64,000 bases of DNA from Thermosporothrix hazakensis (GTDB lineage Bacteria > Chloroflexota > Ktedonobacteria > Ktedonobacterales > Ktedonobacteraceae). Location: NCBI RefSeq assembly GCF_003253565.1, contig NZ_QKUF01000019.1, positions 1-64,000 on the forward strand, in the 5' to 3' direction. Position 1 is the first letter of the stretch. Every line of letters starts with the position of its first letter. A program made the position numbers and the translations under genes. Shown here one piece after another: positions 55,178 to 63,895 of the stretch. Under the pieces are notes generated by a model. The model made no database searches. It had not been told where the DNA came from and saw nothing but the letters and a program-made list of their open reading frames with translations.

Positions 55178-56062
55178 ATGGAACTGCGCCAGCTAGAGAC
55201 ATTCCTCACTATCGTGAAGGAAGGGAGCTTCGCAAAAGCAGCCGAGAAACTTGAGTATGCTCAATCCACAATCACGGTTCATGTGCAACAACTTGAAGCT
55301 GAGCTCGGCGTAAAACTGTTTGCTCGTCAGGGGAAACAGATGCAGTTGACCGAGGCGGGAAAGGTCTTATGGGAACAAGCTGCGGTTTTAAGGCAGCGCG
55401 CGGTAGCGTTACAACAGACGATGCGAGAGATTATTACAGGGGAAGCCGGGCAGATCCGCCTCGGAGCGATCGAACCAACAGCGAGCCTTCGTTTGGCTCC
55501 ATTGCTCATCACCTTTTCGCGCACGTTTCCAAAACTCCGACTGGCGTTGGAGGTAGGCAATGCAGCCCTCGTGAATCCGCGTGTACAGGCTGGCGAGCTT
55601 GATTTTGCTATCAGCTCTCCCCCTGAAGCGCAGACAGGGTTAACCTTCGAGCCACTTTTTTTTGAGGATTTGCGAGTATTACTTCCAGCACACCATTTTC
55701 TGGTCAACAAAGAGCCTCTTGAGGCTACAGATCTGAAAGGTCAGCGAATACTCTTAACGGACCGTGGTTGTGGGTATCGTGCTGTAATTGAGAATGCCTT
55801 GCTCTCCCTGGGAATCAATCCCTTTTCTGGTATCGAGATGGGAAGTATAGAAATACTCAAACAAGCTGTTCAAGGGGAATTAGGGATCGCACTGCTTCCC
55901 GGTGTCGCAGTGACTCCACCTCCCAGTCAAACAGTTGTACGCAAGCTCCAGGGAGTTGATTTACGTGTGCCAGTTGGCCTTGTTTCTCCTCCCGAAGAAT
56001 GCCATCTTGGTCGTCCCCAACAAGAGCTTCTGGCATTCTTGCGCGCCCATCTTCAGAAATAA
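55178..56062 (+). CDS. LysR-family transcriptional regulator
   Basis: A 294-residue regulator. The N-terminal winged helix is canonical: MELRQLETFLTIVKEGSFAK followed by AAEKLEYAQSTITVHVQQLEAELGVKLFARQG. The effector domain includes IRLGAIEPTASLRLAPLLITF, LDFAISSPPE and a C-terminal PPEECHLGRPQQELLAFLRAH. A GGGGG tract before ATG serves as ribosome site. It probably activates or represses the divergent MFS exporter. Confidence 0.93.
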   Translation: MELRQLETFLTIVKEGSFAKAAEKLEYAQSTITVHVQQLEAELGVKLFARQGKQMQLTEAGKVLWEQAAVLRQRAVALQQTMREIITGEAGQIRLGAIEPTASLRLAPLLITFSRTFPKLRLALEVGNAALVNPRVQAGELDFAISSPPEAQTGLTFEPLFFEDLRVLLPAHHFLVNKEPLEATDLKGQRILLTDRGCGYRAVIENALLSLGINPFSGIEMGSIEILKQAVQGELGIALLPGVAVTPPPSQTVVRKLQGVDLRVPVGLVSPPEECHLGRPQQELLAFLRAHLQK

Positions 56063-57192
56063 TGCATACGAAAAGTACCACGGCCGGGCGAAACGTGTCA
56101 GCTCTAGCGACGAACAGGTATGTCAAGTGCCCCGGCTGAAGCCGGAGGCTTGTCCCTTACCTGTGAGGTAAGAGGCTGGATGACAGTCCAAGCAATAATG
56201 ATGGCAGTGTACCCGCAGGTGACGCTCTGTTAATCAGTCTGGAGTACGGTTGAATTAAGGCTTTTACCAGAAGGCCCTGTTGTATGATTCACTCCCCCTT
56301 GTGGATGGGAAGCACCAGGCAGATTGTGAATATTCACACCCAGAGAAGAGTGTATAATTTCCCGCTTTCGGCACGCTGCGGTTTCCTGTGCTGATTGTAC
56401 AACAAGTAACACGTGTAAAGAAAAGAATGAAATCGTGATGTCTGAATATACAAGTGTTAGATGGGAGAAAGATTGTTTTCAGAATGAATCTGTGAGGCGT
56501 CCTGTGGAGCAGGCTGGCTTCAGCCGTCTGCCGTGCTTCGCCTGCGGCCAACTGGTCGCTGCGGCAGATCACTAATGCGGTTGGTTGCTCACAAAATCAG
56601 GTCACAACGGGGTGGGATCGCTTCGCTTACACTCCCCTGGATGGCTTTTCGGTGCGCTTCTCGCCTCCCTGTTTCCCCGGCAGCCTTGCTTCTCTCTGTA
56701 GGTGCGCTGTCGGCTCCTGGAACTGTGTGAACAGCCTCCTGATGGCTTGCAACGGATGCCTGGCCCCACACCTTGCTCTTCGCGCGAAGCAGTGCGATCC
56801 TGAGTTGGCGGACGAGCCGTGTCCCTCGTTCCGGCCGCATGGCTCTCTCGCATCCTGGCGCGAAGAGAGGACACTTGTCGCGCCAGAGCCGTCTTAGAAT
56901 GATGCCGCAGAAAAGCCTCTTTCATATTTCTTTTCTTCTCCATTCTGGTAAGATATGAAATACAGCTCTTCTTTTAATAAGACTCAAATAAATGCGTAGA
57001 GTTCAATAGCCACAGCGCACCCTGGCAAAATAGGCAGGGTGGCGTTCTGGTCATTTTGCCGTGTCTGCTTGCTGCTTTTTCCAGGAAGAATATCGTCCGA
57101 AGGGACATATACAGAGCTCTTCCCGGATGATAGAGTATATCTATCTTCTTGCGCAAACAAAAGTTGAATAATAGAGAGAAGGATTTAAAGAG
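56063..57192. other. 1.1 kb without a convincing gene
   Basis: GCCCCGGCTGAAGCCGGAGG near 56132 is a hairpin with a following GCTTGT, resembling the sequence beside the TnpB remnant at 8020-8035, and may be an orphan IS605-type end. Overlapping minus-strand frames at 56589-56943 are GC-rich and show no family motif. Confidence 0.35.
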
Positions 57193-58003
57193 ATGAATAA
57201 GAAAATAGTGGTAAAGGACAACAGGGAAGTGCGACGGTCCACCATTTACAGAAGCGTGGCTGGCAGATACGGACGTTGGTGCGTGATATCCAGTCAGCTA
57301 AAGCACAGCAGTTGCAGGCCCGGGAGTTGAACTGATACAGGGCAATCTGAATGACCCGGCTGTATTGCGGCAGGCGATGGAGGGTGTGTACGGTGTTTTT
57401 AGCGTTCAGACATTTTTAAAAGGAGGACCTGGAGGCGGAGGCGTGTCAGGGCAAGGCTGGTGCTGCGCATGACATGGAAGCTTCTCATCTGGTCTACTTA
57501 TCGGCCGATGGGGTAGAGCATGGAAGTGGTATCGCTCATTTCGAGAGCAAATGGCAAGTTGAGCAGCATATTCGAGCACCTGGGCTGCCTGCTACCATCC
57601 TGCGCCCGGTCTTCTTTATGAGCAATCTTCCATTCCTGACAATGACGCAGCTCGATGGCTCCTATGAACTATCCCTCCTGGGCATCTATGCTGCTACTGT
57701 TTTACGGATGGTCTCTACTGATGATATCGGAGCATTTGCCGCCCTCGTTTTCGATCAGCCTGGGTGCTTTCTGGGAAAAGAAGTAGGACGGGCCGGTGAT
57801 GAACTCACGCCAGTGCAGATCGCGGCAACTACGGAGTGTATCACCGGAAAAACCGACCCGTTTTGTGGAGCTTCCGTCGGGAGGTGAGCGTATGTATGAG
57901 TGGTTTAACGAGTCGGGCTTTCGCCTCTCTTCGCAAGATATATCCCTCACTGATGACGCTGGAAGCATGGTTACAGCAGGTGGGCTTTCAGCAAATGTGC
58001 TAA
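57193..58003 (+). pseudogene. NmrA-like NAD(P)-binding protein, multiple frameshifts
   Basis: Starts MNKKIVVK and ends FQQMC-stop in separate frames. Recognisable pieces of one NmrA-type short-chain-dehydrogenase-like protein follow in order: GWQIRTLVRDIQSAKAQQLQ, ELIQGNLNDPAVLRQAMEGV, YGVFSVQTFLKGG, SHLVYLSADGVEHGSGIAHFESKWQVEQ split across the frame, PATILRPVFFM and MVSTDDIGAFAALVFDQP. The N-terminal glycine motif is deleted, and at least four frame changes occur. It lies 24 bases upstream of an intact quinone-oxidoreductase-like gene, so the two were probably an operon. Confidence 0.75.
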
Positions 58004-58027
58004 CGTGTTGACAAGAAAGGATAATTA

Positions 58028-58963
58028 ATGATGCGAGCTATTCGTGTTTCTCAATATGGCGGGCCTGAGCAGCTTAAACTGGAAGAGGTGCCGCGTCCGG
58101 AACCGCAGGCGGGTGAAGTGCTGATCCGGGTTCATGCAGTGGGTGTGTTGCCGATGGAATGGAAGCTTCGGCGTGGCCTCTTTCAGGGGAGAATGCCGCT
58201 CACTTTGCCCTATATTCCCGGGAGCGCTATCGCGGGGGGGGTTGAGCAGGTTGGACCGGGCGTGGAGACGTTTCGCGTTGGTCAGGCAGTTTTTGGTCGT
58301 ACCAGTAAGGGCGGCTACGCCGAGTACACGACCGCTGCCATCGAGAATCTGGCCCTCAAACCAGAGGGACTGAGCTTTGTGGACGCAGCAACTATCTCAG
58401 GTGGGGCAACAGTGGCCTTCTCGGCGCTGTTTGAGAACGCTAAACTCCAGGCAGGGCAGCGTGTCCTGATTCATGGTGCGGCTGGCGGTGTGGGCCTGTT
58501 TGCGGTCCAGTTTGCTCGGTGGAAAGGAGCCGCCGAGATTATCGCGACGGCTTCGGCGCAGAATGAGGCGTTTGTGCGTGCCCTGGGTGCTCAGACAGTC
58601 ATTAATTACGCGAAGACGCGGTTTGAAGATGTCGTTCACGATATCGATGTTGTTCTTGACACAATCGGAGGCGAGACCCTGACTCGCTCTATGCAGGTCG
58701 TCAAACCCGGCGGAATTCTGGTTTCGTTGTTGGAAGAGCCTTCGCAGGAAGAGGCAACGCGATTGGGTATTCGAGCAATGTCTAACAAACCCTCTTTCCC
58801 CTGGCCCTCAACTGAGCTGTTACAGACAATTGCCCGGCTCATGACTGAAGAAGGGGTAAAGACCGAGATAGCCCGTACGTTCCCATTGCACGAGGCGGCG
58901 CAGGCGCATACACTCAGCGAGACAGGACACGGACGCGGACGCATTGTGCTCCTGATACATTGA
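58028..58963 (+). CDS. NADPH-dependent quinone oxidoreductase (MDR superfamily)
   Basis: A 311-residue zinc-free medium-chain reductase. MMRAIRVSQYGGPEQLKLEE is the typical start, and VLIHGAAGGVGLFAVQFARW at about 147-166 is the NADPH-binding loop. DIDVVLDTIGGETLTRSMQV and the C-terminal GHGRGRIVLLI complete the fold. AAAGGA before ATG-ATG. It reduces quinones or enones. With the NmrA-like remnant directly upstream it probably belonged to a redox-sensing pair. Confidence 0.9.
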   Translation: MMRAIRVSQYGGPEQLKLEEVPRPEPQAGEVLIRVHAVGVLPMEWKLRRGLFQGRMPLTLPYIPGSAIAGGVEQVGPGVETFRVGQAVFGRTSKGGYAEYTTAAIENLALKPEGLSFVDAATISGGATVAFSALFENAKLQAGQRVLIHGAAGGVGLFAVQFARWKGAAEIIATASAQNEAFVRALGAQTVINYAKTRFEDVVHDIDVVLDTIGGETLTRSMQVVKPGGILVSLLEEPSQEEATRLGIRAMSNKPSFPWPSTELLQTIARLMTEEGVKTEIARTFPLHEAAQAHTLSETGHGRGRIVLLIH

Positions 58964-59043
58964 TTCTTCTCAAAAATCAAATTGTTGAGGTGGTTTAGAG
59001 AGGAATTCATATACTTTCCTCCTGATGTCAGCTTGTTTCTCTC

Positions 59044-59230
59044 TCAAGAGAGAGGATTGCTCCTCTCTCCTCCGGGCCCGGGCGAATCAACAATATAGCC
59101 TAAGCCCCGACACTTGGGACACCGCTCCTCATACGCGGTCTTGCGTTGCGAGTGGGGTAAGAGGGATTTCTCCCTTCCCCCAGCACCGCTCACAGTGGGG
59201 ATCGCGCCCTTTACATGTTTCGCATGTCAT
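59044..59230 (-). pseudogene. CxxCxG mini-protein (module copy 2), one frameshift
   Basis: From ATG 59230 (AAAAGGAGG seven bases upstream, an ideal ribosome site) the frame reads MTCETCKGRDPHCERCWGKG and stops early at a TGA. Removing one C from the CCCC run near 59160 continues it as AYEERCPKCRGLGYIVD to a stop at 59044, giving 61 residues with three CxxCxG motifs of DnaJ type. The perfect ribosome site and preserved Cys spacing argue for a live gene and a sequencing indel, or a slippery site. It is divergent to the SCxGHL-family gene at 59609, like the pair at 8523-9513. Confidence 0.6.
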
Positions 59231-59287
59231 AATCTTTTACCTCCTTTTAGGATTTGATGTACCACTCACTTGGTTCATGTATAGCAC

Positions 59288-59339
59288 AATGCCTTGTAAC
59301 ATTATTTTCAACAGGAAAATGACAATGCCTTGTAGCATT
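59288..59339. promoter_or_regulatory. Two operator repeats between divergent module genes
   Basis: AATGCCTTGTAACATT (59288-59303) and AATGCCTTGTAGCATT (59324-59339) are copies of a palindrome AATGC-N6-GCATT, 36 bp apart. A third copy sits in the promoter at 59551-59566. They face the CxxCxG mini-gene. Confidence 0.65.
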
Positions 59340-59541
59340 CTCTTTCTGGTACTTTCAGGCTCAACCACACTGAAATGGTTGCGCGTGTCTCACTTCCGTT
59401 AGCGTGATCGCGTCCCTCCGCTCGCTTACCACAAGAGGAGCAAAACGGCTTACCGGCGCCCAGAGTTGAGCTTGAGCCAAAAAACGCCGCCTATCGAAAC
59501 GCCCTGGCTCCGCGATCCCTATGACTTTTTCCAGCGCGCAC

Positions 59542-59571
59542 TTGACAAAAAATGCTTTGTAGCATTATTCT
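59542..59571 (+). promoter_or_regulatory. Promoter with operator in its spacer
   Basis: TTGACA (59542-59547) and a -10 element TATTCT (59566-59571, 18-base spacing) enclose AATGCTTTGTAGCATT (59551-59566), the third copy of the local palindrome. A protein bound there would block RNA polymerase, so the gene at 59609, which has its own HTH, could be autoregulated. Confidence 0.65.
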
Positions 59572-59608
59572 TTCTTAGAAGATCTGAGGCAAACAAGAGA
59601 GGAAAAAT

Positions 59609-60355
59609 ATGGAACGAACTGGCCCGATTAATCGCAATGAATGGGTGACAGCCTCCGAGGCCGCTGAGATCCTGGGGACTACGCCTCATTATATACGTAC
59701 TCTTGCAAAGCAGTATGGGAAATTGGATTACTATAAGCTCAATGCCCGGACATCCCTCTATTACAAACCGCAGCTAGAAGAGCTCACAATTAACCGTCCT
59801 GGCCGCCCCCCACGGACAACCCATCCTGAAAAACAGCAGCAGGCCAAATGGAACAGGTGGAACAGTATCAAGGAACGGTTGACCAAGGCTGTAGACGGCA
59901 GAGGACGCGGCATCGATGCCGGAATTCTTGAGACAGTGGTAGCGCTGAATGCGCTCAGTCTCCATACGGTCGCTTCCTGTGAGGGACATCTCGGACCCAA
60001 TGGCGAGGATGAGGGGACTCCATATCCCTGGTTCGAGATAGAAGCCGATCCCGCAAGCCTCGAAGGGCTCCCATCAGGAACAGAGATAGAGATTCGGCAG
60101 CACCTCCTCGCACGGGCAAAACTTCAGCTTCTCCTTGACGATTTTTACCGAAGTCGATTTGTTCCTTTAGATCAACATCTCGTCATTCAGGGACTTGTGC
60201 TCCCTGGAAGTGTCCCAATGACAAGGGTCGAGCCACAGGGAGCCGGGCTGCAAGATATCAGGAGCCCTGAAGAAAAGAGACACGCGTTGGTCACATATCA
60301 ACAAGAGATGAGGGATTTTACCAATTTTTTGAAAGAGCGCTTCTGGAAGGAATAA
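59609..60355 (+). CDS. HTH-SCxGHL-family protein (module copy 2)
   Basis: A 248-residue protein. Residues about 10-58 form an excisionase/MerR-like HTH (VTASEAAEILGTTPHYIRTLAK, then KLNARTSLYYKPQLEEL). After a basic linker come the same blocks as the product of 8523-9164: IDAGILETVVALNALSLHTV, ASCEGHL, PYPWFEIEADPASLE, DFYRSRFVPLDQHLVI and YQQEMRDFTNFLKERF. GAGAGG lies five bases before ATG. The fused DNA-binding domain, absent from copy 1, and the operator palindromes upstream suggest self-control. Enzymatic role unknown. Confidence 0.75.
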   Translation: MERTGPINRNEWVTASEAAEILGTTPHYIRTLAKQYGKLDYYKLNARTSLYYKPQLEELTINRPGRPPRTTHPEKQQQAKWNRWNSIKERLTKAVDGRGRGIDAGILETVVALNALSLHTVASCEGHLGPNGEDEGTPYPWFEIEADPASLEGLPSGTEIEIRQHLLARAKLQLLLDDFYRSRFVPLDQHLVIQGLVLPGSVPMTRVEPQGAGLQDIRSPEEKRHALVTYQQEMRDFTNFLKERFWKE

Positions 60356-60356
60356 A

Positions 60357-60475
60357 GAGCTTCAGGAGATCCTCCAAACGATTGCCGAGAGGCGGGGAAA
60401 AAGCGTCAGTCAGGTCATGTTGAACTGGCTTTTGCGCAGGGATGAGCATATCATTCCCATTTCAGATCGCTCGAC
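60357..60475 (+). pseudogene. Aldo/keto reductase C-terminal fragment
   Basis: LQEILQTIAERRGKSVSQVM followed by LNWLLRRDEHIIPI matches the late helix of aldo/keto reductases (usual form IA...G.S.AQVALAWLL......PI). Only about 40 codons remain, directly after the stop of the preceding gene, and run into transposase-like sequence. Confidence 0.55.
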
Positions 60476-61981
60476 GCTCTCCCACTTTCTCGCAGTGCTC
60501 AACCAAGCCACAGTCGAGTCTCTCCGCACGCTCTTTCTGAAAGACCGGCTGGCTCGCCCTCTGGAGAAGGACGAGAAGCCAGGGGGATTGTGGGATCGAC
60601 AGGGAAACTACAGACTGGTGTTCGATGTGGATGGTACCAGGCAAGCTGCCCGCTAACGCGCCTTGCCATCCACTCCTGATCTCCTACCGGCACAACGCCG
60701 CCTGGATGAGATCTGTGCTCCAGGCTATCTCGGGCGCAAGCGGGGTGAAATCGTCCGCACCCGAACCACTGTGCTCCAGGCGCATACACACCAATGGCTC
60801 GGCACGTTTTCGGGAACATCGGGAGCGGGCAACGGCGATTACCGAGGAGAACTGCGGCAGGCGGTATAAAGGCAATCAGCGCATATATCAAGCCCAACCT
60901 CTCCAGCCTGGTCAGGCTGAAGTCCGCCTGGATGGGCAATATGGCAATGGGGTTATTGTCGCTGACCTGGCCGGACTCGCCTACGTCATGCGAGGCAAGG
61001 ACTATGATCTGCTCGACCTGGAGTTGGTGCAAGCCCGCCTGGCCCAGTTACCGAATCAGCAGACCACCCATCCCAACACGGGAACCTCTCGGGCACTCTT
61101 TGACTTCTCTGATCTTTCCCTTTCGCCAACAGGGCCACGCACACGGGTGATCGTTGCCATGCATCAGGCAGCTCCAACCAAGGCTCCCGTTGGTACCACA
61201 CGTGGCGAGCTGGTCTACGAACTGTTCTACACCGGCCTGCTGCCAAGCGCGTTCACGCCTGCTGATGTCGTTGCCCTGTACTTGCATCGCGGGGCCTTTG
61301 AAACTGTGCTCGCTGACGAGGACAAAGAACAGGACCCAGATCGCTGGTGTTCGCACACCGCCTGGGGCCGGAGTTCTAGCTCATTCTCGCGCAATGGATG
61401 TGGAACATGCGCGTGGAACTGGGTCATGTGCTCCATCCCACGCCTATGCGTACGACGGAATTTGCTTCTGCCCAGATAGGTGAGCCTGCGGAGCTTGCAC
61501 CTGATCCTGCCTCGCGGCACCTGAACCAGCCCCCATTGCCTACGGGCCGCTGCAGTGGGCGCACCTATCGTACACGAAAGGGGTTGCCGGAGCCGATTTC
61601 TCTTTACAGCCGGATGGGACACTACGCTGTCCTGCTGGGCAGTTCCTATATGCGCAAGAACGGCGAAAAGAGACCAATGGTTCGTTGTGGGTGCTCTACG
61701 CCGCGCGGATCGGCGATTGTCGCTCATGTCCGCTACGCAAACAGTGTCAAGAATCGGCAACCACTATCAAGGCGAGATGGGTCAGCGCCGTCTGCCAGTC
61801 TCTCCACAGGAGCCGATTTCAAGTGCGTTCCCACCTGCCCCAGGGGACCCTTCACCTCCATTGGCTTCTCATTGGTGCAATGCATCTTGGTCATGCTGCG
61901 TGTGGTATTGCTTCAGGAGTGCTCTTTCTTCATCTGGATGAAGGAAAGGAGCCGCGTCTGTTTCTCTTTTGTCTCTGGTGA
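60476..61981 (+). pseudogene. Broken DDE-type transposase (IS4/IS1182-like)
   Basis: Pieces in several frames form one large transposase: LFLKDRLARPLEKDEKPGGL and RLVFDVDGTRQAARQR early, AEVRLDGQYGNGVIVADLAG (from about 60918), GELVYELFYTGLLPSAFTPA and DVVALYLHRGAFETVLADED (the Y-x-x-R-x-x-x-E region of IS4-type enzymes, about 61207-61320), then LQPDGTLRCPAGQ and ARIGDCRSCPLRKQC with a Cys motif like the IS1182 C-terminus, ending near 61981. At least four frame changes make it inactive. It has displaced the 3' neighbour of the module gene. Confidence 0.7.
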
Positions 61982-62229
61982 ATGCATCTTCCATGATTCA
62001 CTCCTGGTTTTCAAGAGCAGTCCGTTTCACATCCCTTGATCCTTTTTTGGCTGCGCTGAGATGTACCCGGTCGCTTGGATGCTCGAGAGAGAGCCAACAG
62101 AGATGACTTCCTCCCCCAGCAGCTCTCACCAGCTCGGGCATCCAAGCGACCGGGAAGAGGAAAACCTTCTCGTTGGAAAGGAACCATGCGCTTGCATGCT
62201 GGCAGAGAAGCACGTTCTCTGTCAGCGGG
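61982..62229. other. Spacer with inverted repeat
   Basis: No gene; contains the 17-bp inverted repeat listed at 62066-62154. Confidence 0.3.
62066..62154. repeat. 17-bp perfect inverted repeat, 89-bp span
   Basis: CCCGGTCGCTTGGATGC (62066-62082) and its exact complement (62138-62154), with pairing continuing imperfectly inward (TCGAG/CTCGG). It lies just downstream of the four-gene minus-strand operon and just past the transposase remnant. There is no T tract on either side, so a mobile-element end pair or recombination site is as likely as a terminator. Confidence 0.6.
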
Positions 62230-62757
62230 TCAGTCCCTGTCGGCAAACAACTCGCGCATGGAAACCCGGAAGACGCCCGCAAGCTTTTCAAGCGCACTGA
62301 GCCACGCATCAGTGTCGGGGAAAGCCAGAACTTGCTCAATGCGCGCCAGCGGGAGCCCACGTTGCTCCGCCAGCGTAGCTGCACTCATACCTCGGATGCA
62401 GGCAAGCTCTTTGATGAAGAGCCTCCAGTGAGGAATAGAGGGCACGAAGGCGCACGTTGGGAGTCTCTCACCAGCAGGGTCAAAGATGAGCAGCGCACGT
62501 TCATCGGCAATGGCGTATTTCACGGCATGGCGCGCATCTTCCTCCGATGAGAGCGTGAGCGCATATGTACATGCCGGCAAGAGCAGGTGATAACAGTTGT
62601 TGTCGGACACAGGAGCATGCTCTAGCTGGATCCCAAGCCGCTGACACCTTTGCTTCACCTCAAGGGAGGCATGTGCCTTGATGTGCACGGGATAAAGCAG
62701 CAGGCGCCCGTCCTCCAGCTCCTTCACGGTCACCGGGATGATATTCATCTCATGCAT
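62230..62757 (-). CDS. XRE-like HTH protein, last gene of overlapping operon
   Basis: A 175-residue protein starting MHEMNIIPVTVKELEDG, with AAAAGG seven bases upstream inside the preceding gene. The N-terminal half is an unrecognised alpha/beta region (LLLYPVHIKAHASLEVKQRC, ALLIFDPAGERLP). The C-terminal 65 residues form a diverged XRE-type HTH (LFIKELACIRGMSAATLAEQRGLPLARIEQVL, then WLSALEKLAGVFRVSMRELF). It overlaps the upstream gene by 8 bases. Such fusions can be antitoxin-like or phage-type regulators; that is inference. Confidence 0.6.
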   Translation of the reverse strand: MHEMNIIPVTVKELEDGRLLLYPVHIKAHASLEVKQRCQRLGIQLEHAPVSDNNCYHLLLPACTYALTLSSEEDARHAVKYAIADERALLIFDPAGERLPTCAFVPSIPHWRLFIKELACIRGMSAATLAEQRGLPLARIEQVLAFPDTDAWLSALEKLAGVFRVSMRELFADRD

Positions 62758-63139
62758 CTCTTTTCCTTTTCTTCGAGACAAGCATCACATATCCATCTTT
62801 GCCAGCACTCAGCCATCTCTCACCCAAAAACAAGTGCTGACCAAGCATCAAACGCCACTGACTCAATTGCCTGGAAATGGTTGAAAGACGTTCCTCAGCC
62901 GCTCTTTGTCCTTCACGCGACAGGCGAGGAAAAGCCTCCTGTATCTCCTGCACTTCCCGCAAGAGTGCCGCCACCTCCATGAGTGTGGGGGACACCGGCC
63001 TGTCAAGATCCTGCAAAAAGCGCTGATACAAGGACAGAGCGGGCGCTTGCATCAGACGGTTCCTTCCCTGAAGCTGTTGTTCCAGGAGCTTTTTGACGCT
63101 TTCGAGCGTAGCCTCATCGGTCTCAATGCGTCTGATCAT
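62750..63139 (-). CDS. Helical hypothetical protein
   Basis: A 129-residue, highly charged helical protein starting MIRRIETDEATLES. Its ATG overlaps the stop of the upstream gene (TGATG), a sign of translational coupling. The middle (LYQRFLQDLDRPVSPTLMEV then AALLREVQEIQEAF) predicts two coiled helices. No signal peptide or known family. The end (DGYVMLVSKKRKRDA) overlaps the next gene by 8 bases. Confidence 0.55.
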   Translation of the reverse strand: MIRRIETDEATLESVKKLLEQQLQGRNRLMQAPALSLYQRFLQDLDRPVSPTLMEVAALLREVQEIQEAFPRLSREGQRAAEERLSTISRQLSQWRLMLGQHLFLGERWLSAGKDGYVMLVSKKRKRDA

Positions 63140-63644
63140 CACTCCACCCTGTTCAACTGGATCTGGATCATGTCTTCGATGGTGCGCTGCAAGAACCGAA
63201 GCGCCTGCACCAGCTCGTCACGCTCCTGAGACCGGACCGTGAGCCGTTTGATGAGGGTGAGGAAGGCTCGAGCACCTCGTTCAGCAGTTCCAGATCATCG
63301 AGTGTCAGCAGGAGAGCCGCACTCGAGAGGGCACCTTTTTGCTCATGGGCAAGCAAGCCGTGCAAGCGCGCGCGCAACTGACCAAGACGCTGGATTTTGG
63401 CACGGTGTGACGGCTTTACGTGGGATGTCTTCTGAAGGGACGTGGAGTAGGAAGCAATGATGTGATCGACGACGCGCACATCGTTGAACGACAGATGCAG
63501 GTGGGGGACATTGAATGCCCCGTCACTCTTGCGGACCTGTTCGTAGACAGGCCAGACCAGATCGGTGGTGGGCAGGGAGGTGGAGTCGTTGGCCTTCGGA
63601 AACAAGGGCGTGATGTGCTGTTGTTGCTTTTTCTGCCGTCTCAT
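63139..63644 (-). CDS. Helical hypothetical protein with a frameshift
   Basis: Starts MRRQKKQQQHITPLFPKAND with AAAGGAA upstream. The first 125 codons are open to ELLNEVLE; adding one base near 63272 continues into AFLTLIKRLTVRSQERDELV and QALRFLQRTIEDMIQ to a TGA at 63139 that overlaps the next ATG, giving 168 residues. Without the shift the frame runs on to 63168 with unlikely sequence. The junction geometry (ATGA before, TGATG after) supports the corrected reading. The family is unknown; the C-terminal half is helical. Confidence 0.5.
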
Positions 63645-63895
63645 TTTTCGTTCCTTTCTTCTGGATACACCGCAAAGCTGCCTTCATATGGCACTCGACA
63701 CCCACAGATAGGTGACACCAGCGACCAGCAACTGCACCCAATCGGACGAAGCACCATCGGCCTGAACCGGGTGTGCAGGTCAGTCGCCAGAGTTGGCGTT
63801 TGCGGCTGATAGAGCAGGCTCAGACAGATGAAGACAGAATTGAACAGGGCGACGAAAAAGACACTCCGAGCACCCAGGAGCGAGACCACTTTCAT
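63641..63895 (-). CDS. Small membrane-anchored or secreted protein, first gene of operon
   Basis: An 84-residue protein starting MKVVSLLGARSVFFVALFNSVFICLSLLY, one hydrophobic helix of about 20 residues that could be a signal anchor. Four Cys occur in the second half (IGCSCWSLVSPICGCRV). GGAAAGGA lies before the ATG at a long spacing. Its TGA overlaps the next ATG (ATGA), so it heads a coupled operon of four genes reaching 62230. I do not recognise the family. Confidence 0.45.
   Translation of the reverse strand: MKVVSLLGARSVFFVALFNSVFICLSLLYQPQTPTLATDLHTRFRPMVLRPIGCSCWSLVSPICGCRVPYEGSFAVYPEERNEK

Noticed and set aside
56589..56943. Overlapping Arg/Ser-rich minus-strand frames
   Set aside because: Two frames over the same GC-rich DNA look equally unlike real protein; no motif is visible.
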